Part shown: positions 53,155-61,711 of the stretch, piece by piece | How positions within the stretch are numbered: position 1 is the first letter of the stretch | How the letters are laid out: every line of letters begins with the position of its first letter | Source of the DNA: Pedobacter sp. FW305-3-2-15-E-R2A2 | GTDB lineage: Bacteria; Bacteroidota; Bacteroidia; Sphingobacteriales; Sphingobacteriaceae | Direction: 5' to 3' | NCBI RefSeq assembly: GCF_038446955.1 | Contig: NZ_CP151803.1 | Location: 1,364,001-1,428,000, forward strand | Length of the DNA stretch: 64,000 nt | Position numbers and translations under genes: made by a program | The notes under the pieces: model-generated | The model's input: only the letters and a program-made list of their open reading frames with translations | Databases searched by the model: none | What the model was told of the DNA's origin: nothing

Positions 53155-54459
53155 TTATGATATAGATAAGTGTTCGTAAATCAGTTCTGCTATATGATTG
53201 CGTAAGGGCTCCGGTTTAATCTGATCCAGGATATCAGCTGCATAAGCCTCCAATAATAATACTTCTGCCGCTTCCTTAGGAATTCCCCTTGCCCTTAGGT
53301 AGAACAAAGCTTCTTCATCCAGTTGACCAACGGTACAGCCGTGTGAACATTTGACATCGTCTGCAAAAATCTCCAGTTGCGGTTTGGTATTGATGGTCGC
53401 CTGATCAGATAAGATGATGTTTTTGTTGGATTGGTAGGCATTTGTCTTCTGTGCATCAGGTTGTACAATGATTCTTCCACTGAAAACACCTGTCGAATCA
53501 TCACCCGCAATTCCTTTATAGAGCTGGTTACTAAAGCAGTTTGGCCGTTTATTGTCTACTAAGGTATGGTTGTCTACATGACTCTTCCCTTTTAGGAGGT
53601 ACAATCCATAAAGATGGGTTTCGTTACCTGCAGCATCCAGTATCAGGTTCAGGTTGTTGCGAATTACGCCACCGTTCAGAGAAACCACTACTGTATGTAC
53701 ATAACTTCTGCCAATCTGGTGAATATGTGTGCTGCCTACCTGACTGGCATTTAAACCGTCGTGTTGGATTTTATAATATTCTACAAACGCATTTTCCTTC
53801 ACCACTACTTCCAGGACCTCATTGGTAAAGCTTTCTGCTGTACCTAGTGTGGTATAAGTTTCCGTTAGCTGTAATTTTGCATTTTCTTCTACAAAGATCA
53901 AACTGCGGGGTTGAGAAAGTGTGTTTTGCTGCCTTGCATCCGCAATATGGTAGATATAAACCGGGTGCGTTAATTGCTGTCCTTTAGGGATCAAAAGAAA
54001 CAGACCGTCCTGTATAAAAGAGGTATTCAGGGCATGGATTCCGTCCTTCAGGTATTCACTGCTTTGTCCCAGGTGCGCTTTAACCAGCTGCTCATATTTC
54101 CCTTTTGCAGCTTCTTCCAAAGCTAAGATGACCAGTTGAGATTCCCTAGAACGAATGGTCGACAGGGCAGGGACAAATCTTCCGTTCACGAAAACCAGTT
54201 CATTGGCCTGCTCATGGCCCGCCAGGCGAATGGCATCTATATCCGAAAGCTGAACCGCCGGGGCCTCGTTTGCAAACTGATAATCTTTGTCAAATAAACT
54301 GCTGATATTGGTGTATTTCCATTCTTCCAACTTGTAAGTCGGTAAGCCTGATTTGTTAAAGGTTTGGAAACCATCGGTTCTGAGTTCAGCAATGGCAGTT
54401 GCGGGACCGGAGTCCTGAAGTTGCTCAAACTGATCTTTAAAATAATTTACATTCGTCAT
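53155..54459 (-). CDS. sufD: Fe-S assembly scaffold SufD
   Basis: 434-aa beta-helix protein forming the SufBC2D scaffold with SufB and SufC. The C-terminal part shows DDVKCSHGCTVGQLDEEALFYLRARGI, the characteristic SufB/SufD motif with the conserved His. The N-terminal half is longer than that of SufB and weakly conserved, as expected. It is 27 bp after sufC in the operon. Confidence 0.94.
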   Translation of the reverse strand: MTNVNYFKDQFEQLQDSGPATAIAELRTDGFQTFNKSGLPTYKLEEWKYTNISSLFDKDYQFANEAPAVQLSDIDAIRLAGHEQANELVFVNGRFVPALSTIRSRESQLVILALEEAAKGKYEQLVKAHLGQSSEYLKDGIHALNTSFIQDGLFLLIPKGQQLTHPVYIYHIADARQQNTLSQPRSLIFVEENAKLQLTETYTTLGTAESFTNEVLEVVVKENAFVEYYKIQHDGLNASQVGSTHIHQIGRSYVHTVVVSLNGGVIRNNLNLILDAAGNETHLYGLYLLKGKSHVDNHTLVDNKRPNCFSNQLYKGIAGDDSTGVFSGRIIVQPDAQKTNAYQSNKNIILSDQATINTKPQLEIFADDVKCSHGCTVGQLDEEALFYLRARGIPKEAAEVLLLEAYAADILDQIKPEPLRNHIAELIYEHLSIS

Positions 54460-54486
54460 TATCTTCCTTTTTTGATGATGATCTGC

Positions 54487-55251
54487 TTACAGACTGGCTG
54501 CTAAATCTGCTTCATCCGTAATAAAATCGTATCCTTTATCTTCCAGTTCCAATGCCAGTTCTTTCGTTCCGGATTTTACAATCTTTCCGTTGTAAAGGAC
54601 ATGCACATAATCAGGTTGAATATAATCCAGCAAGCGTTGATAGTGGGTGATGAGCAAAATAGCACGGTTTTCATTTCTCAGCTTATTGATCCCGTTTGCC
54701 ACGATGCGTAAAGCATCAATGTCGAGTCCTGAATCTGTTTCATCAAGGATGGCCAGTTTGGGCTCTAACATCGCCATCTGAAAAACTTCATTTCTTTTCT
54801 TTTCTCCACCGGAGAAACCTTCATTGATGGAACGGCTAAGGAGTGATTGATCGATTTCCACTAAAGCCATCTTTTGCTTCATCATTTTTAAGAAGGCCAC
54901 TGCATCTAAGGGTTCTTCACCCTGATACTTACGTTTTTCATTTACGGCAGCTTTAATGAAATTGGTGGTGCTTACTCCGGGGATTTCTACAGGGTATTGA
55001 AAGGCAAGGAAAAGGCCTTCGCGTGCCCTGTCTTCTGTAGAAAGCTCCAATAAATCTTTTTCCAGGAAGGTCACTTCACCTTCAGTTACTTCATATTCTT
55101 CTCTTCCTGCAAGTACGGAGGCAAGGGTACTTTTGCCGGAACCATTAGGTCCCATAATGGCATGAACTTCTCCCGCTTTAATCTCAAGGTTAATTCCTTT
55201 CAGGATTTCCTTACCTTCAATATTTGCGTGTATATTTTTAATTGATAACAT
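54487..55251 (-). CDS. sufC: Fe-S assembly ATPase SufC
   Basis: 254-aa ABC-type ATPase of the SufBC2D complex. Walker A GPNGSGKS, signature GFSGGEKKRNE (the SufC-specific form) and Walker B LAILDETDSGLDIDAL are present, with ITHYQRLL at the H-loop. It is cytosolic and has no permease partner. It lies 28 bp after sufB. Confidence 0.96.
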   Translation of the reverse strand: MLSIKNIHANIEGKEILKGINLEIKAGEVHAIMGPNGSGKSTLASVLAGREEYEVTEGEVTFLEKDLLELSTEDRAREGLFLAFQYPVEIPGVSTTNFIKAAVNEKRKYQGEEPLDAVAFLKMMKQKMALVEIDQSLLSRSINEGFSGGEKKRNEVFQMAMLEPKLAILDETDSGLDIDALRIVANGINKLRNENRAILLITHYQRLLDYIQPDYVHVLYNGKIVKSGTKELALELEDKGYDFITDEADLAASL

Positions 55252-55279
55252 GTCTTGTAAATTTTTATGGGTACTTAAA

Positions 55280-56725
55280 TTATCCTACACTGCCTTCCAT
55301 ACTGATGGCAAGTAGTTTTTGGGCCTCTATGGCAAACTCCATAGGCAACTGGTTCATCACTTCTTTGGCAAATCCATTGACAATCAGGGCTACGGCTGTT
55401 TCCGCATCTATTCCCCGCTGTCTGCAATAGAACAATTGATCTTCTCCGATTTTGGAGGTCGTTGCTTCATGTTCTACAATGGCGGTTTTGTTTTTTACTT
55501 CTATATAAGGGAAGGTATGGGCACCACATTTATCGCCCAGCAGAAGGGAATCACATTGTGAATAATTTCTGGCATTGGTGGCTCCTTTACTTGCACGGAC
55601 CAAACCGCGGTAACTATTCTGACTTTGTCCGGCGGAAATACCTTTGGAAACAATTCTGCTGCGGGTATTTTTCCCAAGGTGAATCATTTTCGTTCCGGTA
55701 TCTGCCTGTTGGTGATGGTTGGTAAAAGCTACTGAATAAAATTCACCTATAGAATGGTCTCCTTTAAGAATTACGCTTGGGTACTTCCAGGTAATGGCCG
55801 ATCCGGTTTCCACCTGTGTCCAGGAGATTTTCGAATGTTCACCCTGACACATGCCCCGTTTGGTAACGAAATTATAAATTCCGCCGTTCCCGTCTTTATC
55901 CCCAGGATACCAGTTTTGAACAGTAGAGTATTTGATCTCTGCCTTTTTCATCGCTACCAGTTCAACGACAGCCGCATGCAGCTGATTCTCGTCCCTCATC
56001 GGAGCGGTACATCCTTCCAGATAGCTGACATAACTTTCTTCTTCTGCAATGATCAGGGTCCGTTCAAACTGACCTGAATTTTCTGCATTGATCCGGAAAT
56101 AGGTAGAAAGCTCCATTGGGCATCGCACCCCTTTAGGGATATAGCAGAAGGACCCATCGGTGAAAACTGCCGAATTTAAGGCCGCAAAGTAATTGTCTGT
56201 CATCGGCACTACCGAGCCCAGGTGTTTTTTTACCAGTTCCGGATGTTTTTGAATTGCCTCACTGATGGAGCAGAAAATAACGCCTATTTCAGAAAGCTGC
56301 TCTTTAAAAGAGGTGGCAATGGAAACGCTGTCCATGACAACATCAACTGCAACACCAGTCAGCCTTTTTTGTTCATTTAATGAAATGCCCAGCTTCTCAA
56401 AAGTACGGAGCAATTCAGGATCTACCTCATCGAGGCTATTGAGCTGCTCTTTCTTTTTCGGGGCAGCATAATAAATGATATCCTGGTAATTGATAGGAGG
56501 GTATTTCACATTGGGCCATTTGGGTTCTTCCAGCTTCAGCCAGTGTGCATAGGCTTTCAGGCGCCAGTTCAGCATCCATTCCGGTTCGTTCTTCTTTTTT
56601 GAAATGAGCTCCACAACAGCCTCACTGAGTCCTTTGGGAATAATATCCGTATCAATATCTGTAACAAAGCCGTACTTGTAATCATTTAGTGCGGTTTGCT
56701 CAAGCATATTTAAATCTTCATTCAT
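55280..56725 (-). CDS. sufB: Fe-S assembly scaffold SufB
   Basis: 481-aa main scaffold on which clusters are built. Diagnostic stretches are [43 protein letters not shown] and [39 protein letters not shown] C terminus. It is the first gene of sufB-C-D-S-E-T on the minus strand. A strong promoter and a 36-bp palindrome lie directly upstream. No SufA or SufU gene is present in the cluster. Confidence 0.96.
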   Translation of the reverse strand: MNEDLNMLEQTALNDYKYGFVTDIDTDIIPKGLSEAVVELISKKKNEPEWMLNWRLKAYAHWLKLEEPKWPNVKYPPINYQDIIYYAAPKKKEQLNSLDEVDPELLRTFEKLGISLNEQKRLTGVAVDVVMDSVSIATSFKEQLSEIGVIFCSISEAIQKHPELVKKHLGSVVPMTDNYFAALNSAVFTDGSFCYIPKGVRCPMELSTYFRINAENSGQFERTLIIAEEESYVSYLEGCTAPMRDENQLHAAVVELVAMKKAEIKYSTVQNWYPGDKDGNGGIYNFVTKRGMCQGEHSKISWTQVETGSAITWKYPSVILKGDHSIGEFYSVAFTNHHQQADTGTKMIHLGKNTRSRIVSKGISAGQSQNSYRGLVRASKGATNARNYSQCDSLLLGDKCGAHTFPYIEVKNKTAIVEHEATTSKIGEDQLFYCRQRGIDAETAVALIVNGFAKEVMNQLPMEFAIEAQKLLAISMEGSVG

Positions 56726-56768
56726 GATATCGGTCTTTTAACTATTATAATCGCAATAATTTACCTGA

Positions 56769-56800
56769 CAAAGGTACGGCTCTTTCACTGTTTATACAAA
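56769..56800 (-). promoter_or_regulatory. sufB operon promoter
   Basis: On the minus strand: TTTG (56800-56797), 20 bp spacer, TACCTTTG (56776-56769). Both boxes fit the consensus, giving a leader of about 40 nt before sufB. The -33 box lies inside the palindrome. Confidence 0.8.
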
Positions 56801-56818
56801 ATAGTATAAACAGTGAAA
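56783..56818. promoter_or_regulatory. Perfect palindromic operator candidate over the sufB promoter
   Basis: TTTCACTGTTTATAC (56783-56797), spacer AAAATA, GTATAAACAGTGAAA (56804-56818): 15 of 15 positions symmetrical. It covers the sufB -33 box and lies 53 bp before the divergent Crp/Fnr gene. A dimeric repressor or activator site is likely; Rrf2 (50556-51020) and the Crp/Fnr protein are candidates. It does not look like a terminator because genes point away from it on both sides. Confidence 0.7.
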
Positions 56819-56870
56819 TGTAAGATTTACAGATTATGGTTTTACCATAAAAAAATAGATATTTGAATTG

Positions 56871-57473
56871 ATGTCGAACCAGCTGATCTCTTTTCTCCAA
56901 TTGTACAAGCCAATCCGCGAAGCAGATCAGGAATTGATTTCCGCTGAATTTGAGTATAAAACCTTTCCCGAAGGGAGTTACCTCTTTGGAGGAATGAAGG
57001 TCTGTTCGGAACTTTTCTTTATCTGTGATGGGATTCTCCGGATTCTGGTACATCAGGCAGCAGGGAAAGAACTGACCCGTTACTTATTGCCGGCAGATCA
57101 GTTTTGTACGCTTTTAAATAGCTTTAACCATGAAGTTCCTGCCCCTGAATTGATTCAGGCAGTCTGTAATGTTCAGGTCCTGGCGATTTCTAAAAAGAAC
57201 CTGATCAGCTTGTATAAGCGTTTGCCCTACCTAAAGGTATTGATTGATGAAATTATTCAGCGATCTCTGATGGAGAAAAACCAGATCAGGAATGCCTATC
57301 TTGAAATGGAACCCTCGCTCCGTTATGAAGAATTTATAAATGACCAACCCGATATCGCCTTGCGGGTTCCTTTGAATGACGTGGCCAGCTATCTTGGTGT
57401 TAGTCCGCAATTGATCAACAGGTTAAGAAAACAGGTAGACGAGGAGGCCTCAGACCAGGGTATTGAATTTTGA
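56871..57473 (+). CDS. Crp/Fnr-family transcriptional regulator
   Basis: 200-aa regulator with an N-terminal cyclic-nucleotide-binding-like barrel (EYKTFPEGSYLFGGMKVCSELFFICDGILRILV) and a C-terminal helix-turn-helix (VPLNDVASYLGVSPQLINRLRKQ). The Arg/Glu pocket residues for cAMP are not clearly conserved. An ATG at 56871 is preferred to TTG 56868. GATATTTG ends 5 nt before it, so the mRNA may be nearly leaderless. It is divergent from sufB and may control it. Its last 24 bp overlap the convergent AraC gene. Confidence 0.9.
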   Translation: MSNQLISFLQLYKPIREADQELISAEFEYKTFPEGSYLFGGMKVCSELFFICDGILRILVHQAAGKELTRYLLPADQFCTLLNSFNHEVPAPELIQAVCNVQVLAISKKNLISLYKRLPYLKVLIDEIIQRSLMEKNQIRNAYLEMEPSLRYEEFINDQPDIALRVPLNDVASYLGVSPQLINRLRKQVDEEASDQGIEF

Positions 57474-58304
57474 GGCAATGTGATTTCTGGCGTGTTTCTG
57501 AAACTCTTCAGGGGATTGTCCGGTTTGTTTCTTGAAAAATCTGCTGAAATAAGGCCGGTCTGTGAAATTCAGGTCGTAAGCAATTTGCTTTAAAGATTGC
57601 TCGCTATGAATGATCTTTCTTTTGGCCTCTAATATGATCCGGTCGTGGATCAGTTGCATGCTGGTTTTATGGAGTTTTTCCTTCAGCACCTGATTCAGGC
57701 GTTTTGAGCTTAAATTTAATGCTGCGGCGTAGAAATCCGCATTGCGTTCCTGAAGGTAATTGTCTTCCAGTAACAGCATAAACTCATATACCCGTTTTTG
57801 ATTGAGGTCCTGACTGGTAAAAACATGTTCCTTAATGCGGATGAGTTTCAGCAGAAAAACTTTTAACATAGCTTTCAGGATGGAGAAATTGTTTTGCTGA
57901 AGCAGGTATTCCTCTTCCATCAGGGCATAGATCTTTTCCAGTTCCGCTGCATTTTCAAGCTGGAGTGGCAGAAAGGAGAACTCTCCCTGAATGTTGAAAA
58001 TCTTAAAGATATCCAGGTAAAACTCTTTATCCTCTTCTCCAAGAAAGTCTCTTTTGAAAGAAAGTAAAACGCCGTTTTTTCCTGCTTTGTTCAATTGATG
58101 TACGCGGTAAGGGGGAATCAGATAGATCCAGTTTCCCAGTTCTTCTCCTTCTTTGGTCGCATGTAAAGGATATTCATTTTTTAACCAGACGATTTCAAAG
58201 AAATCCTTTCTCCCCGGATCATTGAGGTAACTGGGTGGACAATTTTCCAGGTTCCTGATATAGATCAGGGATTTTTCTAATCCAAGTACGGTCTGTTCTT
58301 TCAT
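57450..58304 (-). CDS. AraC-family regulator divergent from hxlBA
   Basis: 284-aa regulator with a cupin-like N-terminal sensing domain (for example DFFEIVWLKNEYPLHATKEGEEL and YLIPPYRVHQL) and two C-terminal helix-turn-helix motifs, the second being SLKQIAYDLNFTDRPYFSRFFKKQTGQSP. It is divergent from hxlB with 175 bp between starts, so formaldehyde-pathway control is likely. A TATATTTG element lies at 58320-58313, 8 nt before the ATG. Confidence 0.9.
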   Translation of the reverse strand: MKEQTVLGLEKSLIYIRNLENCPPSYLNDPGRKDFFEIVWLKNEYPLHATKEGEELGNWIYLIPPYRVHQLNKAGKNGVLLSFKRDFLGEEDKEFYLDIFKIFNIQGEFSFLPLQLENAAELEKIYALMEEEYLLQQNNFSILKAMLKVFLLKLIRIKEHVFTSQDLNQKRVYEFMLLLEDNYLQERNADFYAAALNLSSKRLNQVLKEKLHKTSMQLIHDRIILEAKRKIIHSEQSLKQIAYDLNFTDRPYFSRFFKKQTGQSPEEFQKHARNHIASKFNTLV

Positions 58305-58312
58305 TGAGGATA

Positions 58313-58320
58313 CAAATATA
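58313..58320 (-). promoter_or_regulatory. AraC gene promoter element TATATTTG
   Basis: Exact -7 consensus on the minus strand, with 8 nt to the start codon. A -33 box is not clear. Confidence 0.6.
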
Positions 58321-58449
58321 AGGTATCCGCAGTTGGTGCATTGGATAATCCGGACATTCAGGTGGACTTATTTCTAAAGGGCCTGTCTTTTTTCCAGATA
58401 ATCCAATATAATGCGCAGAATGTATAAGGGATGAGGGATTTGCTGAAGA

Positions 58450-58457
58450 TACCTTTG
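58450..58457 (+). promoter_or_regulatory. hxlBA promoter element TACCTTTG
   Basis: Exact -7 consensus 22 bp before the hxlB ATG. No consensus -33 is present, which would suit activator-dependent control by the divergent AraC protein. Confidence 0.65.
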
Positions 58458-58479
58458 CGCCATAAAGATCGGGGAAATC

Positions 58480-59055
58480 ATGAAAGAACAGAATTTTTCA
58501 ATAGCAATCAAGGCAAATATGGAGTTGATTTTAAAGGAACAGCTCAGTTTGTCGGCAAAGATAGATTTTACGCAGGTCGCTACTTTTATTCCCTATGTGT
58601 ATAGTGCAGATCGCCTGTTTTTAATTGCCGCCGGACGCTCTGGACTAGCTTTAAAGGCTGCCGCAATGCGCTTAATGCATTTCGGACTGAAAGTGTTTGT
58701 GGTGGGTGAAATCACGACTCCCGCAATTGGCGCTGGAGATCTTTTGATTGCAGCCTCCGGTTCAGGTACCACTTCCTCCATTTTGACCGCTGCAGAAAAG
58801 GCCGTAAAGGTAGGCGCCAAGGTGCTTTCATTTTCTACCACATTGGATTCGCCCCTGGCAAAATTAGCCGCACATACGATCATTCTTCCTGCTGCACAGA
58901 AAGAAGACCATGGCAAAAGTATTTCTGAACAATATGCCGGAAGCTTATTTGAACAGGGATTGTGGCTGCTTACCGATGCGATCTTTCAAACGATGTGGGC
59001 AGAAAAAGAGGTTCCGGCAGCAGTACTTTGGAAAAGACATGCGAACCTGGAATAA
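58480..59055 (+). CDS. hxlB: 6-phospho-3-hexuloisomerase
   Basis: 191-aa SIS-fold enzyme that converts D-arabino-3-hexulose 6-phosphate to fructose 6-phosphate in the ribulose monophosphate pathway. Signature pieces are FLIAAGRSGLALKAAAMRLMHFG and VVGEITTPAIGAGDLLIAASGSG, with EQGLWLLTDAIF at the end. Paired with hxlA 56 bp downstream, the set fixes formaldehyde onto ribulose 5-phosphate. Confidence 0.92.
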   Translation: MKEQNFSIAIKANMELILKEQLSLSAKIDFTQVATFIPYVYSADRLFLIAAGRSGLALKAAAMRLMHFGLKVFVVGEITTPAIGAGDLLIAASGSGTTSSILTAAEKAVKVGAKVLSFSTTLDSPLAKLAAHTIILPAAQKEDHGKSISEQYAGSLFEQGLWLLTDAIFQTMWAEKEVPAAVLWKRHANLE

Positions 59056-59111
59056 GTAATAAAGAACTTGAATAGAAAAGAATCGGAATAGAAATAAAAA
59101 CAAATCATATT

Positions 59112-59747
59112 ATGGCAAAATTACAAGTAGCAATAGATTTATTGAGTACAACAGAAGCATTGGCATTGGTGGCCAAGATTGCTCCCTATATTGATATTAT
59201 TGAATTAGGTACCCCTCTCATTAAAAAAGAAGGTTTAGCTGTGGTGACAGCCATGAAGGCAGCTTATCCGGACAAACTCGTTTTTGCTGATCTAAAAACA
59301 ATGGATGCCGGAGAATTGGAAGCGGATATCGCATTTAAAGCAGGTGCAGATCTGGTAACGGTTTTAGGTGCCGCAGGCGATGCTACCATCGCTGGTGCGA
59401 TTAAAGCAGGAAAAGCACACGGTAAAGGTGTGGTGGTAGATACCATTGGCGTGGCTGACCGTGTTAAACGTGCTCAGGAAGCGATCGCATTGGGCGCTGA
59501 GTTTGTAGAGTTACATGCAGGTTTAGATGAGCAATGGACCGAAGGATATTCCATCCAGGTGTTGATCGATGAAGCGGCAAAAGCAGGTGTTCCGGTTTCT
59601 ATTGCAGGTGGTGTAAACCTCAATAACGTGACTGCGGTAATTAAAGCTGGTGCAATCGTAGCAGTAGCTGGTGCAGCCATTTATGGTGCAGAAGATCCTG
59701 CAGCTGCGGCAAAAGGCTTACGTGAAGCGATTGATGCAGTAGCATAA
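59112..59747 (+). CDS. hxlA: 3-hexulose-6-phosphate synthase
   Basis: 211-aa (beta/alpha)8 enzyme related to OMP decarboxylase that condenses formaldehyde with ribulose 5-phosphate. The active-site motif FADLKTMDAGELE (DxKxxD) and the phosphate-binding SIAGGVN and VAGAAIYGA loops are present. It could in principle be the ulaD-type decarboxylase, but the neighbouring isomerase supports the formaldehyde role. A terminator follows. Confidence 0.93.
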   Translation: MAKLQVAIDLLSTTEALALVAKIAPYIDIIELGTPLIKKEGLAVVTAMKAAYPDKLVFADLKTMDAGELEADIAFKAGADLVTVLGAAGDATIAGAIKAGKAHGKGVVVDTIGVADRVKRAQEAIALGAEFVELHAGLDEQWTEGYSIQVLIDEAAKAGVPVSIAGGVNLNNVTAVIKAGAIVAVAGAAIYGAEDPAAAAKGLREAIDAVA

Positions 59748-59770
59748 CGTATAAATAAATTGTTGAAACT

Positions 59771-59808
59771 GACCGTCTGGAGAATTATCTTCAGGCGGTC
59801 TTTTTTTT
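59771..59808 (+). terminator. Rho-independent terminator after hxlA
   Basis: Stem GACCGTCTG (59771-59779) with CAGGCGGTC (59792-59800, one wobble), extended by AGA/TCT, then eight T. Confidence 0.88.
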
Positions 59809-59995
59809 AATCCTGATTATTTCCTAATAGTCGTTATATATACTCGTTTCTTTTTCATTTGCACAAGATATTGGTATGGAATTTAAAAGTCCCGGGACCG
59901 TCGTTAACCTGAGGTTTTAAACAGGAAGGGCTTTTCTGGATAAAGGGAGAAGTTATTCTGGGAATTTGTTGCTACTTTTAAGGCTGGATAGGCGG

Positions 59996-60955
59996 ATGAA
60001 TAGCTTTATCCGGCAAGTTCAAATGAAAGAAACAGAAAAGAAACCAGTCTTTAATTCCTTGTTAAAGCAGTACCTTCATTTTGGGTTGCCGGTAGATGAA
60101 ATTGATGAGAAAATTGATTTTACCATTCATCATTTGCAGGACATTCACCTGGATCTTCCTTTTAAATCTCCGGTTTACAGGGCCAACTTTTTCTCTTTTG
60201 TTTTCGTGAAAGACGGGCATGGTCAATACACCACCGACGAACTTGTTTTCGATACCTTGCCCGGAACGATTTATTTCACCAATCCCGGCCATTATAAATC
60301 CCATGAATGGAAGGACCTGAAGGAGGTCTGTCTGATCACCCTCAGTGAATCTTTTTTAAAGGAAAATGTACATCATGATGTTTTCGAAGAGTTTCCTTTT
60401 CTCCTGGCGGAAACAGTTTTGCCAAGACTGCTGGCCCCGGAATCATTCTCTGAATTTGAACAATTGTACCTGCAGATCCGAAAGGAATATTTAGCAGCTT
60501 CTCCGTACCGGAACAGGATCATAGGAAACCTGTTTGTTGTCTTGTTATGGAAAATAAAAGAATACTTCTGGAAAGATTATAACCCGATTTATGAAGGCGA
60601 CAGAAGTTCTCAGATCGTTAAAATTTTTAAACAGAACCTTGAAAAACATTACCGGGATTTAAGCGCCGGAAAAATAAGCCAGGTTTTTCGTGTTCAGGAA
60701 TATGCAGATGCTCAAAATCTGCATCCCAACTATTTAAGTCATGTGCTGAAAAGCAAAACAGGAAAAGCCATCGGTACCTGGATTGCAGAGAAAACAATCG
60801 CAGAAGCAAAATCATTATTACAGCAGTCGCCGGTTTCAATCAAAGAGATGGCCTTTCTTTTGGGGTTTTCTGAATCCGCCCATTTCAGCAATTACTTTAA
60901 AAAACATACCGGACTGTCTCCTGTATCGTATCGTAAAGGGCAACAGCTTACTTAA
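59996..60955 (+). CDS. AraC-family transcriptional regulator
   Basis: 320 aa from ATG 59996, or 311 aa from ATG 60023 (MKETEKKPVF), which matches family starts slightly better. The N-terminal cupin-like region has NFFSFVFVKDGHGQYTTDELVFDTLPGT. The C-terminal double helix-turn-helix ends SIKEMAFLLGFSESAHFSNYFKKHTGLSP. It lies after the hxlBA terminator and stands alone, so its target is not clear. Confidence 0.88.
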   Translation: MNSFIRQVQMKETEKKPVFNSLLKQYLHFGLPVDEIDEKIDFTIHHLQDIHLDLPFKSPVYRANFFSFVFVKDGHGQYTTDELVFDTLPGTIYFTNPGHYKSHEWKDLKEVCLITLSESFLKENVHHDVFEEFPFLLAETVLPRLLAPESFSEFEQLYLQIRKEYLAASPYRNRIIGNLFVVLLWKIKEYFWKDYNPIYEGDRSSQIVKIFKQNLEKHYRDLSAGKISQVFRVQEYADAQNLHPNYLSHVLKSKTGKAIGTWIAEKTIAEAKSLLQQSPVSIKEMAFLLGFSESAHFSNYFKKHTGLSPVSYRKGQQLT

Positions 60956-61135
60956 ACCTTAGCGATTTGCAGGTAAGGCCTTAGGATCTGCACTTTTTCG
61001 GCAGCAACGAATTAGCTACATTACTTCGTGATTTCTTTCTTGTGGTTTGTTTTTCTTATCATTATCATCAAACAAAATAAGCGTGCTGTTGCATGTTTAA
61101 ATAGCATTTAGATGCTACCTATTTAACCACATGAA

Positions 61136-61642
61136 ATGAAGAAAAAAACAGGCTTGTTGTTATTTGCCACTTTAATTATCCAGCTGTCATTTGCCCAGCA
61201 AATAAAAAAAACGCTGCCCGAAAGCCATATAGATAAAAAGGTTGGGAAGGGATTGATTAATGTACAGAGTGATTATGGAGTCAAAGAAACCATGAACAGA
61301 TTGGTAGCGGCTGTGGAATCAAAAGGGATGACGGTTTTTCTGAGGATGGATCATGCAGAAAATGCGGTTAAACAAGGCTTACAATTGAGGCCAACGGAAC
61401 TGATCTTTTTCGGAAATCCTAAAGCAGGAACCATATTGATGCAGGATCAGCAGATTTCCGGCCTTGACCTGCCGCTAAAAGTATTGGTTTGGGAAGATGA
61501 GACAGGAAAGGTCTGGCTACACTATAATGATGTCAATTGGATGGCAGAAAGACATGGCTTAACGGATAAGAGTAAAGGCATTAAAAAAACGATGGAAGCC
61601 GGATTGGCCGCTTTGGTGAATGCGGCGGCAAAAGCTAAATAA
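61136..61642 (+). CDS. DUF302 domain secreted protein
   Basis: 168-aa protein with signal peptide MKKKTGLLLFATLIIQLSFAQ. The DUF302 domain covers GVKETMNRLVAAVESKGMTVFLRMDHAENA, LRPTELIFFGNPKAGTILM and GLDLPLKVLVWEDETGKVWLHYND. It is a small alpha/beta domain of unknown role, common in periplasmic proteins. It is a single gene. Confidence 0.9.
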   Translation: MKKKTGLLLFATLIIQLSFAQQIKKTLPESHIDKKVGKGLINVQSDYGVKETMNRLVAAVESKGMTVFLRMDHAENAVKQGLQLRPTELIFFGNPKAGTILMQDQQISGLDLPLKVLVWEDETGKVWLHYNDVNWMAERHGLTDKSKGIKKTMEAGLAALVNAAAKAK

Positions 61643-61711
61643 TCCGAATGCAATTTGAAAAAAATAATATTTCCCCGTAGAATAATGGTTTAAATATTTT
61701 TATATTTAAGG

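Noticed and set aside
56783..56818. The suf palindrome as a transcription terminator
   Set aside because: Genes on both sides are transcribed away from it and it has no T run; its overlap with the sufB -33 box fits an operator.
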